Below are positions 35,157 to 43,159 of a DNA stretch of 64,000 nt, one piece after another (the stretch's first letter is position 1; each line of letters starts with the position of its first letter). Source of the DNA: Veillonella sp. KGMB01456 (GTDB lineage Bacteria > Bacillota > Negativicutes > Veillonellales > Veillonellaceae); NCBI RefSeq assembly GCF_023051165.1, contig NZ_JALKIG010000005.1, positions 49,975 to 113,974 of the forward strand. The letters run 5' to 3'. The notes below the pieces were generated by a model. That model saw nothing but the letters and a program-made list of their open reading frames with translations, did no database searches and was not told the origin of the DNA. The position numbers were made by a program, and so were the translations under genes.

Positions 35157-36548
35157 CTAAGCCTCCTTGGCACGATAGGCCTTGGCAGCCGCCACAAAAC
35201 GTTCCGCCGCCGCTTCATTACCGGCAAAGTTTAAATGCAAATAGCTGGCCAATACATTGTCTTTGCTGTAACCGCCTTTATAAGACTGCAATTTGCGGCC
35301 CCCTTCGAAATGAAAAGCCCACGGGAATTCAGCTTCGGTAATCTGCGGTGACAATTCCATCGTAGAAAAATGGAACTCATGACCACGCAAAGATTCATCT
35401 TTAGGTGCCAATAAGGTATCCCCTAAAGCCGTAGCCGTTACATAGCCAACTTTTTGTAATTTAGCCTGCATGACTGTCTTAGCCGGCACAAGGCCAACCA
35501 TAGGACGGGTAATATTTTCAAAATCGGTAACCGACTCGCAAAGATACATGAGACCACCGCACTCCGCGTAAATCGGCATACCGTCAGCGGCTGCATCCCG
35601 TATAGCCGCCATGAGGCCTGTATTTTCGCTAAGTGTTTCGAGGAACATTTCCGGAAAACCGCCACCAAAAAGCAAGGCATCTACATCAGGTAACGTTTTA
35701 TCGGTAAGCGGGCTGAAGTAAACCAAATCCGCCCCTTCCGCCGCCAAAGCCTGTAAGCTGGCCGGATAATAGAAAGAAAACGCTTCATCATAGGCTACCC
35801 CGATGCGAGCTTTTGGCCCCGTCACTTCTTTTGCGGTCAATTCCGGCACCATCAAGGTTGGCGCCGCCGTGGCTAAGTTAGCCAATGCATCCAAGTCGAC
35901 ACTAACCTTTACAGCTTCGCGAATCGTCGTCAACGCCGATTGCGGATCCGTTTCCGTCACCGGCGTAAGACCTAAATGACGTTCCGGCGAATGCATCCGT
36001 TCATCGCGCCGAATGGCCCCGATAACGGGAATCCCCAAGCGTTCCATAGCTGTACGAATCATATGCTCATGATTGTCGGAGCCGATGCGGTTGAGCAAGA
36101 CGCCCGCCAAATTAACGGCCGGGTCATACTCTTTAAAGCCCTTGGCAATCGCTGCCGCACTTTCGCCCATAGCTTTACAATCAATAACCAAAATAACCGG
36201 TGCATCAAGCGATTTAGCGATTTCTGCGGTGGAGCTCACGCCTTCACGGCCGCCGTCATAGAGGCCCATAACGCCTTCCACAATCACCAAATCCGCATCC
36301 CCTGCCATACCGGCAAAGAAAGGCTTCATTTTATGGGGCGGTACCAACCATGTGTCTAAATTGTAACAATCACGACCGCTGGCCAGTTTATGAAAACCGG
36401 GGTCAATATAGTCAGGGCCCACTTTAAAAGCTTGCACGGCCTTGCCCTGCTCGTGATACGCCGCCAATAAACCGGCTACAATGGTCGTTTTACCTACACC
36501 GGAATTTGTTCCGGCGATGACAACTCTCGGAATAGCATATGATTTCAT
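35157..36548 (-). CDS. cbiA: cobyrinate a,c-diamide synthase CbiA
   Basis: ATP- and glutamine-dependent amidation of the a and c side chains of cobyrinate. The 463 residues show the N-terminal synthetase P-loop (AGTNSGVGKTT, 12-22) and a C-terminal class I glutamine amidotransferase-like domain with the Cys in YAECGGLMYL and GGGFPEMF. It starts 5 bp after cbiL ends and is directly followed by cobO. The companion amidase CbiP is not in the window. Confidence 0.96.
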   Translation of the reverse strand: MKSYAIPRVVIAGTNSGVGKTTIVAGLLAAYHEQGKAVQAFKVGPDYIDPGFHKLASGRDCYNLDTWLVPPHKMKPFFAGMAGDADLVIVEGVMGLYDGGREGVSSTAEIAKSLDAPVILVIDCKAMGESAAAIAKGFKEYDPAVNLAGVLLNRIGSDNHEHMIRTAMERLGIPVIGAIRRDERMHSPERHLGLTPVTETDPQSALTTIREAVKVSVDLDALANLATAAPTLMVPELTAKEVTGPKARIGVAYDEAFSFYYPASLQALAAEGADLVYFSPLTDKTLPDVDALLFGGGFPEMFLETLSENTGLMAAIRDAAADGMPIYAECGGLMYLCESVTDFENITRPMVGLVPAKTVMQAKLQKVGYVTATALGDTLLAPKDESLRGHEFHFSTMELSPQITEAEFPWAFHFEGGRKLQSYKGGYSKDNVLASYLHLNFAGNEAAAERFVAAAKAYRAKEA

Positions 36549-36552
36549 AGTC

Positions 36553-37260
36553 TTAGCGATCCTTACGCTTAGCCAATACAGTGGATAAATAGTTTAATTT
36601 CAAATCAGCCGGTAACTCATCGAGACCGCGATATACTTCTTCGCCATCAAGACCAACACGACTGATCATTACAGCATCATCAGCCATATCGTGTTTTTTC
36701 AAAACTTCCTGAACTTCGTGGAAATTGCGATATACTTTCATGATTACCGCATCATCGGCAACTGCTAATACTTTGTCGATTTTCTCTTTAGGTGCTGTAG
36801 CCGGCACAATAGCCAACACTTCTTCCTTTTCTACAATCGGATAACCTAAATGGGAACCGATAGCACAGAATGCGGTTACGCCCGGAATTGTTTCGATTTC
36901 AAAACCGGTGTTTTCAATCAAACGATATACATACATATACGTACTGTAGAACATTGGATCGCCCAAAGTAAGGAATACTACATTCTTACCGGCTTCCAAA
37001 TAGCTGAGGATGATTTTTTTGGCTTCCTGCCAACCTTCAGCCTGCGCATTGTCATCAAGCACCATTGGGAACACAACCGGCACGATTTCCGTATGTTCCT
37101 GGATATACGGTTTAGCAATGTTGAGCGCTACGGAACCGTCTTTCTTTTCGGTTTTTGGCGTAATAATAATATCCGCTTCGCCTACAATACGAGCTGCTTT
37201 GACAGTCATTAATTCCGGATCTCCGGGACCTACGCCGATACCAAATAATATACCTTTCAT
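36553..37260 (-). CDS. cbiL: cobalt-factor-II/precorrin-2 C20-methyltransferase CbiL
   Basis: SAM-dependent methylation at C20, the first methylation after cobalt insertion. The 235 residues start MKGILFGIGVGPGDPELMTVKA with the GxGxGD uroporphyrinogen-methyltransferase motif, and contain LTLGDPMFYST and IPGVTAFCAIG. AAAGGAG precedes the ATG. It lies 110 bp downstream of cbiK. Confidence 0.95.
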   Translation of the reverse strand: MKGILFGIGVGPGDPELMTVKAARIVGEADIIITPKTEKKDGSVALNIAKPYIQEHTEIVPVVFPMVLDDNAQAEGWQEAKKIILSYLEAGKNVVFLTLGDPMFYSTYMYVYRLIENTGFEIETIPGVTAFCAIGSHLGYPIVEKEEVLAIVPATAPKEKIDKVLAVADDAVIMKVYRNFHEVQEVLKKHDMADDAVMISRVGLDGEEVYRGLDELPADLKLNYLSTVLAKRKDR

Positions 37261-37370
37261 GATAAACTCCTTTTCTTAACACTTGATAACAAAACTATCT
37301 TGAAATTGAATCTTGCTTAGATAATACTTTCTTATTGTATGCGTTACTTGCCGCAAAGAGCAAGTATTTT

Positions 37371-38225
37371 TTATTTAATCTTAGGAATACTCGGCCGATG
37401 GGAACTGCGTTTTTCATAGCGCCCGGCCATGGCATCTTTTAAGTGGTCTGCGAATATTTCCTGAACACCGCGATACTCACCAAGTCCCTTCAAATGACGT
37501 ACCACTTCAAAGCCTGCTTCTTCCAACATGGATTGTACACTGTCATCTTCATCGCCGAAGATATCGTTTAAGGCATGATCACCGGCCACTAAAAGAAGGG
37601 GATGCACCTGAATGCGTCCCGGCCGTTTCCCGTCAAGCCATTCCCACGGAATAACCGTATCCTCCAATTCGGGGAAGCATTCCAAGGTCGTCACACGAAC
37701 ATTGGTATGACCGGCACGCCACAATTTCAACTGTAACGCGGCATACGCCGTGTTACCTACGCTCATGCCACCATGACCGACCAATAACAGACCTTCTTCT
37801 GCCGGTACATTAAGTTTTTTTATAAAATTCTCAATGAGTGCTTCATAGTCATCAGGTCGTTCTTCCTGACCGATAAAATACAGTAAAGGGCGTCCCATAG
37901 CAATGTGTTTCAAAGAACCTTGTCCTTCATAAGCCATTATATTGGCTTTCAATTTATCAAATTCTTCGCCGCCAATCATATGAAGCGGTTGCACCGCAAT
38001 GGATTCATAGTCTTCAGCAATTAAGGCCTCAATGGCACTCTGCTCCGTATCGATTTCTTCGCCCCGTTCACGCAAACGTTTAACAATAATGCGTGAAGTA
38101 AAAGCTAAACGAACTTCATAGTCTTTAAACTCTTTTTTGATAAAATCCACAACCGGATCGATTTGATTGATCCGTGCCGTTGGCACCGTAGTGCCAAAAG
38201 CGACTACTAAAACAGCTTGCTTCAT
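37371..38225 (-). CDS. cbiK: sirohydrochlorin cobaltochelatase CbiK
   Basis: Inserts cobalt into sirohydrochlorin, opening the anaerobic cobalamin branch. From the ATG at 38223-38225 (preceded by AAAGGAGGG) it has 284 residues. Metal-site residues expected from Salmonella CbiK are present: the Glu pair of MIGGEEF (87-88), His151 in VGHGG and His217 in AGDHALND. There is no signal peptide, so it is cytoplasmic. The ribosome site directly follows the U-run of an intrinsic terminator. Confidence 0.93.
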   Translation of the reverse strand: MKQAVLVVAFGTTVPTARINQIDPVVDFIKKEFKDYEVRLAFTSRIIVKRLRERGEEIDTEQSAIEALIAEDYESIAVQPLHMIGGEEFDKLKANIMAYEGQGSLKHIAMGRPLLYFIGQEERPDDYEALIENFIKKLNVPAEEGLLLVGHGGMSVGNTAYAALQLKLWRAGHTNVRVTTLECFPELEDTVIPWEWLDGKRPGRIQVHPLLLVAGDHALNDIFGDEDDSVQSMLEEAGFEVVRHLKGLGEYRGVQEIFADHLKDAMAGRYEKRSSHRPSIPKIK

Positions 38226-38243
38226 ACACCCTCCTTTAAAAAA

Positions 38244-38268
38244 AACGGTCCCCAAAACGAGGACCGTT
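38244..38268 (-). terminator. intrinsic terminator or attenuator between the cbiK-like gene and cbiK
   Basis: On the minus strand AACGGTCC pairs with GGACCGTT and is followed by nine T residues, ending just before the cbiK ribosome site. Transcripts from the upstream paralogue should stop here unless read-through occurs. Confidence 0.85.
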
Positions 38269-38287
38269 AGTATGTAATTTTAACGTA

Positions 38288-39160
38288 TTAAACAGCCATA
38301 CTCGAGCGGTTTACGCTTTCCGTCTTAGCCTGCTGATGCGCCTGCTGTTTACGCTCAATCATGCGAATGGACTGGGCTAAATGTTTTAAGAATAACTCTT
38401 GAATAAACGGGTTTTCACCTAAGCCTTCATTCCAAATAGAAACACCATAGCCTTCTTCAGTAAGCAAAGTAGCTACGGAATCGGAACGATCGCCACCTAA
38501 GAAGTCCATCAAATGTTCTGAGCCGATAAGCGCCAACGGCACTACCAAAACTTCTTTATGATCTAAGCGTTCCAATAAAGTTAAAGCCTGTTTGAAATTA
38601 GGGAATCCATTCGATGTAAACACCGCCACATTTTGGCCGTTACCGTATAAGCATTTTAACTGCAAAGCACTGAATTCCAATTGATTTTGGCCGTTTGCCA
38701 TAAGCAAAATGGATTTATTCAAGGCGCGAATATTCACGTGCTTCATAATGGCATCAATGGTAGCCACATAATCATCGGCATAGTTTTTTACACCTAAAGA
38801 ACTTAAGAGTGGCTTACCTACGTGAATGCGCATGGCGTTTCGTTCAGTATTATAGGTAAATGCGGCAATAGCTTTACGCATCTTTTGATAACATTGATCG
38901 GCTACCAAGGCAAATGGTAAAACAAATACATCGCGGACGCCGGTATTCTTAAATTCAGCCAACACGACTTCCAAAGATTGTACCGGTTTTTCATATTTTT
39001 CATTCCACTTCTCCACCAGCGCATCCGCCAAAAAGACACGGCGAATTACTGCATCGGGATATGCTTTTTTAATCTTTGCTTCCATTATGCCTACGGATTT
39101 CTCTACGGCTTCGCCGTATATTGAACCGAATGTCGCTAAGATAATACCCTTTGTACTCAT
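38288..39160 (-). CDS. CbiK-like paralogue lacking metal-site residues
   Basis: A 290-residue protein with the CbiK two-domain layout (ILATFGSIYGEAVEKS at the start, ALQLKCLYG and HLMDFLGGDRSDS aligned to the cbiK counterparts). The key residues are changed: GHG of the active site is ANG (Asn156), the MIGGEEF region is LVADQCY, and the AGDHA His position is Glu215 (followed by His216). The C-terminus is Gln/Ala-rich. It may be an inactive partner, a carrier, or a chelatase for another substrate. It is the first gene of this cobalamin group. Confidence 0.75.
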   Translation of the reverse strand: MSTKGIILATFGSIYGEAVEKSVGIMEAKIKKAYPDAVIRRVFLADALVEKWNEKYEKPVQSLEVVLAEFKNTGVRDVFVLPFALVADQCYQKMRKAIAAFTYNTERNAMRIHVGKPLLSSLGVKNYADDYVATIDAIMKHVNIRALNKSILLMANGQNQLEFSALQLKCLYGNGQNVAVFTSNGFPNFKQALTLLERLDHKEVLVVPLALIGSEHLMDFLGGDRSDSVATLLTEEGYGVSIWNEGLGENPFIQELFLKHLAQSIRMIERKQQAHQQAKTESVNRSSMAV

Positions 39161-39663
39161 TTTATAAATCCTCCGATATCAAAAATACCTCTAAACTTAT
39201 ACCATAATCGAACCTCTTAATCTGACAAAAATCTGTCATATTTCACATTATCGAATACATTCGAAATACATGTTGATTATTCTTCGTTGGTATAATGATA
39301 CGTTAGATTTTATTTTTAGTCAATGAGAATTTCTCTCATTTTCAAACTTATCAATGATTATCAATGATAAATCGGAAATTTAATTATATTTTCATCAACT
39401 ATATTCATCTTTACCGATTCACTTCTATTTTCATCGATTTAAAGAGAATTTATATCCCATTACTATTACAAAGAATACTACTTGCTTACAGGTATTATAT
39501 TAATAATTCAGATAATACTATACCAATCACGGTCTACGATTGATACAGATAACATCTAATAATTAATATTCCTCATTCATGAATTTTTATACATCAAGTT
39601 TCTTAATTTAGTCATTCATTCAATCAAAAAGCAATGTATTGTTACGCCTATAATTGATAATAA
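39161..39663. other. 503-bp AT-rich regulatory region with several palindromes
   Basis: No coding frame. It contains TGACA/TGTCA arms (39223-39238), TCGAAT-AC-ATTCGA (39251-39264), TGAGA-ATTTC-TCTCA (39324-39338) and a Fur-like element (39348-39370). It lies upstream of the cbiK-like gene, so these are candidate operators for metal or stress regulators. Confidence 0.5.
39348..39370. promoter_or_regulatory. Fur-box-like element
   Basis: TTATCA (39348-39353) and TGATAA (39365-39370) flank a direct repeat of TATCAATGAT. The composition resembles GATAATGATTATC Fur sites. Metal regulation is inferred. Confidence 0.45.
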
Positions 39664-39981
39664 TTATGGTTGCGAGAACACGCGCGGTGCTGCTACTTCA
39701 AAAATCTCAGCAATCATAGGTAAAAATTTGCCTTCAATTAACGTACGTTTACGTTCGCTTTTAGTAATTAACCACAATTGTTTGCAATTATAGGTAATGC
39801 GCAATAAGCTGTTAATATATTCGTTAAAATCCTCTTCGCCCATGGCGCTTTTAAGAGCTAATAATTTGGAATGTAAAGGTTCACCTTGATACTCTTCACG
39901 TTCCAATACAGGCGTAAATGCCACTTCATATACCGATTCCGATAGTTCATTAGGACCGGCACCATTTGTAAATTGATCCAT
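39664..39981 (-). CDS. conserved-looking small protein of unknown function
   Basis: I do not recognise it. The 105-residue soluble product begins MDQFTNGAGPNELSESVYEV, with AAGGAGG before the ATG at 39979-39981. It has a mixed helical composition with basic stretches (KSERKRTLIEGKF) and no signal or membrane segment. It lies between the palindrome-rich region and the divergent riboswitch-controlled cobaltochelatase, so a link to cobalt or cobalamin is possible but not shown. Confidence 0.6.
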   Translation of the reverse strand: MDQFTNGAGPNELSESVYEVAFTPVLEREEYQGEPLHSKLLALKSAMGEEDFNEYINSLLRITYNCKQLWLITKSERKRTLIEGKFLPMIAEIFEVAAPRVFSQP

Positions 39982-40169
39982 ACGATGGACCTCCTTTGTT
40001 AATATATAGCTATTTATCATAAAGCACATTGCCCTATGATGAACACCATTCTCTATTCATAGTACCAAACTTTGACTCCTTTGCCTATGTGTAATCAAAA
40101 AAAGTGTATCACAAATAACCAAAAGTTATTACTCATAAATAAGTCCCTTATTCCTAGGAGTTATATGAC

Positions 40170-40208
40170 CCGGGTAATTTCCATTCACAGTGAGTATACC
40201 CTACCCGG
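40170..40208. repeat. inverted repeat just upstream of the riboswitch promoter
   Basis: CCGGGTA (40170-40176) and TACCCGG (40202-40208) are perfect complements 25 bp apart, ending 8 bp before the -35. It could be a regulator site or the hairpin of an upstream transcript. Confidence 0.5.
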
Positions 40209-40215
40209 TATTGCA

Positions 40216-40244
40216 TTGACAGTGGACATTTATTCTGCTATGAT
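40216..40244 (+). promoter_or_regulatory. strong sigma-70-type promoter of the cobalamin riboswitch
   Basis: TTGACA (40216-40221), a 17-bp spacer and TATGAT (40239-40244). Transcription should begin near 40251, immediately before the aptamer. Confidence 0.85.
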
Positions 40245-40254
40245 GATTATCAAA

Positions 40255-40445
40255 TGAATACGACCTTCAAGGTGCCCGACTTAATAGAGAAGAGCAGTAG
40301 AAGCTGCCGCGATCCCGCCGCTGTAAGAGGGAGCACAATCAAAATACCACTGGAAGTTTCTGGGAAGGTGATTGTTGCGTTGAACTTGAGCCAGAAGACC
40401 TGCCTTGATGGATTGCCGATAACCCACGAAGGATGGCGAGGTTAA
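40255..40445 (+). ncRNA. cobalamin riboswitch
   Basis: The aptamer shows the core GCCGCGATCCCGCCGCTGTAAGAG in pieces at about 40303-40328, and the B12 box AGCCAGAAGACCTGCC (40389-40404), one base from the canonical sequence. It lies between a strong promoter and a Rho-independent terminator at 40571-40597, so adenosylcobalamin or a related corrinoid probably controls transcription into the secreted CbiK gene. Confidence 0.93.
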
Positions 40446-40570
40446 TCAATGTCACTACCTGTACTATACACTGACCGGGAATTATTTTTTTAATTCATAA
40501 ACGACTTAATTAAGTTTGATATGAACTAATATACGTCAGGTGCTTAGCATAACTAGTGATTATTAATACT

Positions 40571-40597
40571 ACCTCTGCCCTGTGGGCAGAGGTTTTT
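40571..40597 (+). terminator. riboswitch expression-platform terminator
   Basis: ACCTCTGCCC and GGGCAGAGGT form a 10-bp stem with a 3-nt loop, followed by TTTTT. It lies 67 bp before the secreted CbiK start. Confidence 0.9.
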
Positions 40598-40663
40598 GTA
40601 TTTTATTTTATTCTATTTTTAGTTTTTATTTTTATCTTCTTTTTATCACGAGGAGTGAATGAA

Positions 40664-41683
40664 ATGAGTAAACATTTTTTCAAAAAAACGTTAGCTACAA
40701 CATTAGCAGTGGCCGCTTTAACAGGCTTCGGATTCCTTGCTACAGACGTAAACGCTGCTTACCAATTAAGTGACGAAGTAACAACTGCTACCCCTGCATT
40801 ATTGGAAGCAACTGAAATCGGTGTTCGCACTTACAACACAACCGATCCTGTATTGGCTAAAGCACCTAACAAAGATGCTATCGTAGTAATGAGCTTTGGT
40901 ACTACATTCACTGATACTCGTGCTAAAACAATCGATGCGACTATCAACGAAATTAAAGAACAACATCCGGGCGTAAAAGTAGTTACAGCTTTCACTTCCC
41001 ACATCATTATCGATCGTATCAAAGCTAAAGAAGGTATCACCTACCCTACACCTGAAGAAGCACTCGATCAATTAAAAGCTGAAGGTTACACTCGCGTTGC
41101 TTTGGCAACTCTCGACGTAATCCCTGGTATCGAATACAACTATAAAACAGCTGTTTACAATCAGTACAAACATAACTTCAAAAAAATGACATTTGGTACA
41201 CCTCTCATGTACTGGATGGGCCAAGAAGGTCAAACTGACGATATTGCTAAAACTGTACAAGCTGTAGCAACTCAGTTCCCTAAAGTAGGTCCTAAAGATG
41301 CTGTACTTATCATGGCTCACGGCACTCCGGATCCTTCCAACGCTTACTATTCCGTAATCCAAGATCGTTTGGAATCGGCCGGTCTTCACAACACTTACAT
41401 CTACACCGTAGAAGGATGGCCAAGCCTTGAAGACATCGTTCCTCAATTGAAAGCAAAAGGCATCGAACATGTAACCCTTATGCCATTCATGATGGTAGCC
41501 GGCGACCATGCCAACAACGATATGTCCGGTGACGAACCTGATTCCCATAAATCCATCTTGTTGGCTGACGGCTTCAAAGTAGACACTTACATCCATGGTC
41601 TTGGTGAAAACCAGAAAATCCGTGACCTCTTTGCCGCTCATGCCGATGAAGCTTGGCAAGCTCTTCAAAACGACGCTAAATAA
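40664..41683 (+). CDS. exported CbiK-type chelatase
   Basis: A CbiK homologue of 339 residues with an N-terminal signal peptide (MSKHFFKKTLATTLAVAALTGFGFLA, likely cleavage after NAA). Metal-site residues are intact: Glu in IPGIEY, His in MAHGTPD, His in AGDHANND. GAGGAG precedes the chosen ATG; the frame from 40556 reads through the terminator. Periplasmic CbiK is known in Desulfovibrio, where cobalt or iron/heme handling was proposed. Riboswitch control ties it to corrinoid status. Its expected substrate, sirohydrochlorin, is cytoplasmic, so the real role may be metal or tetrapyrrole binding. Confidence 0.87.
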   Translation: MSKHFFKKTLATTLAVAALTGFGFLATDVNAAYQLSDEVTTATPALLEATEIGVRTYNTTDPVLAKAPNKDAIVVMSFGTTFTDTRAKTIDATINEIKEQHPGVKVVTAFTSHIIIDRIKAKEGITYPTPEEALDQLKAEGYTRVALATLDVIPGIEYNYKTAVYNQYKHNFKKMTFGTPLMYWMGQEGQTDDIAKTVQAVATQFPKVGPKDAVLIMAHGTPDPSNAYYSVIQDRLESAGLHNTYIYTVEGWPSLEDIVPQLKAKGIEHVTLMPFMMVAGDHANNDMSGDEPDSHKSILLADGFKVDTYIHGLGENQKIRDLFAAHADEAWQALQNDAK

Positions 41684-41769
41684 GATATAACACTGTAAGG
41701 GTTCATATTATTGCCAAAACGCACTTACAAGCTAAGACGTTTTGACCAACCAAAAGCGTTCTATACATA

Positions 41770-41822
41770 AGGAGGCTGTAATAAAATGTAGAGCATATCA
41801 CATTTTACTTACAGCCTCTTTT
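41770..41822 (+). terminator. terminator of the exported CbiK gene
   Basis: AGGAGGCTGTAA and TTACAGCCTCTT pair, continued by AAAATGT/ACATTTT inside, and are followed by TTTT. Confidence 0.85.
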
Positions 41823-41856
41823 AATTGCTATATTTGGATCTATAAAAGTGCCATAC

Positions 41857-41907
41857 GCACCATATAACGATAGGCACCATATAACCATACGCAACACATA
41901 ACCATAG
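41857..41907. repeat. three tandem 17-bp repeats
   Basis: Units 41857-41873, 41874-41890 and 41891-41907 share the pattern GCACCATATAACNATAN with few changes, with partial copies at each side. They lie about 150 bp before the substrate-binding lipoprotein gene. Confidence 0.7.
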
Positions 41908-41989
41908 GCAACCACCATCACCTGTGGTATAGTACAAGTATGAGTTTGCGAAACAGATTTTACTAAAGCTTGTTTTGGAACCGCTATGA

Positions 41990-42013
41990 ATTACCTGCTT
42001 ACTCACAGGTAAT
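41990..42013 (+). repeat. leader hairpin of the substrate-binding protein gene
   Basis: ATTACCTG and CAGGTAAT are perfect complements around an 8-nt loop, 40 bp before the start codon. There is no B12 box here, so it is not a second cobalamin riboswitch. Confidence 0.45.
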
Positions 42014-42053
42014 ACTTTTACGTACTTTTTATCTACTGTCAGGCAGGTGTATT

Positions 42054-43004
42054 ATGAGAAAATTTTCACGCTTAACCATTATTGTAATGGCGATGACAGT
42101 CATTATGGCTATCCTCGCCGGCTGCGGTAAAACCGATTCCACATCATCCGCAGCCACCCGTACTTTAACCTATAAGGATCAAACCTATACGGTGCCGGCC
42201 AAACCGGAACGAATTGCGGTACTTGCCAATTCCCTACTCTATTTCATGGATGCCATTGATGCCAAATCCATCAGCCGCGTAGAAACGCAGGATGACATGC
42301 CCGCTCACCTCAAAGAATTACCTTCTTTAGGGCAGACCGCCAACATCAACATGGAGCAACTTATCGATTTGAAACCGGACCTCGTAATCGGCCTCAGCAA
42401 TCAGCACAGCAAATTTGAAGGCCAATTACAGAGTAATAAATTACCGTATATTTTAATTTCCTATGACGGTATTAAAGACAATGTGCCCCTCATTGAATTC
42501 TTAGGCCAACTGACCAATCACGAAGAGAAAGCTAAAGAAGTTATTGCCCAGTACAACAGCAAAATTGACAAAGTCAAAAATGCCGTTAAAAATGTACAAC
42601 CGGCCCGCGTAGCCGTGTTGCGCGCTACCGGTAAAGCGGTAACCGCTGAAACTACCTTAGCCGTAACAGCCGCTATGGTTCAAGAATTAGGCATGCAGAA
42701 TGTGGTGTTACAACATGGCGATTTTGATAAATCTGCCAAGACCATTCCGTACTCCTTAGAAACGCTCGCTTCCGACGATCCGGACATCATTTTTGTTTCC
42801 ACCATGGGTAAAAAAGATGAAATTACCAAAACTATGGAAAAAGAAATGACCGGCAATCCGGCATGGCAAAATCTTAAGGCTGTAAAAAACGGTAAAGTAT
42901 TCTACTTACCATCGAATTGGTTCTTATTGAATCCGGGCTTACAAACACCGGAAGCCATGGCTGAGCTTGTTAAAATGGCCTATGGCATCGATGTAACCTT
43001 CTAA
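42054..43004 (+). CDS. ABC-transporter substrate-binding lipoprotein (BtuF/FecB type)
   Basis: Periplasmic binding lipoprotein of 316 residues. The lipobox LAGC is at about 23-26 after a hydrophobic signal. The TroA/BtuF fold is suggested by KPERIAVLANSLLYFMDAI, INMEQLIDLKPDLVIG and the long linking helix. It probably binds cobalamin, a corrinoid precursor, heme or a siderophore; the cobalamin neighbours favour a corrinoid. The matching permease and ATPase are on the opposite strand, convergent with it. The ribosome site (CAGGTG) is weak. Confidence 0.82.
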   Translation: MRKFSRLTIIVMAMTVIMAILAGCGKTDSTSSAATRTLTYKDQTYTVPAKPERIAVLANSLLYFMDAIDAKSISRVETQDDMPAHLKELPSLGQTANINMEQLIDLKPDLVIGLSNQHSKFEGQLQSNKLPYILISYDGIKDNVPLIEFLGQLTNHEEKAKEVIAQYNSKIDKVKNAVKNVQPARVAVLRATGKAVTAETTLAVTAAMVQELGMQNVVLQHGDFDKSAKTIPYSLETLASDDPDIIFVSTMGKKDEITKTMEKEMTGNPAWQNLKAVKNGKVFYLPSNWFLLNPGLQTPEAMAELVKMAYGIDVTF

Positions 43005-43070
43005 ATTAAGCCCCTAAGAAAAGTTATTAACATCAGTGCAAAATCGCATGTAATTTAACACTGAAAATAT

Positions 43071-43124
43071 AAAGAGGGATTAACGAACAGACGATATTAT
43101 ATCGTTATACGTTAATCCCTCTTT
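43071..43124. terminator. bidirectional terminator between convergent transport genes
   Basis: A 14-bp stem (AAAGAGGGATTAAC and complement) encloses a second 7-bp stem (ACGATAT/ATATCGT), with T-runs on both sides. Confidence 0.85.
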
Positions 43125-43159
43125 TTATTCACTTGATTAATCGGATTATAGGGCATGGA

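Noticed and set aside
40072..40445. Two small plus-strand reading frames
   Set aside because: They run through the promoter and cobalamin aptamer and lack ribosome sites.
41857..41907. Possible CRISPR array
   Set aside because: The 17-bp units are directly adjacent with no spacers, and no cas genes are in the window.
41990..42053. Second cobalamin riboswitch before the substrate-binding protein
   Set aside because: A hairpin is present but there is no B12 box or aptamer core.
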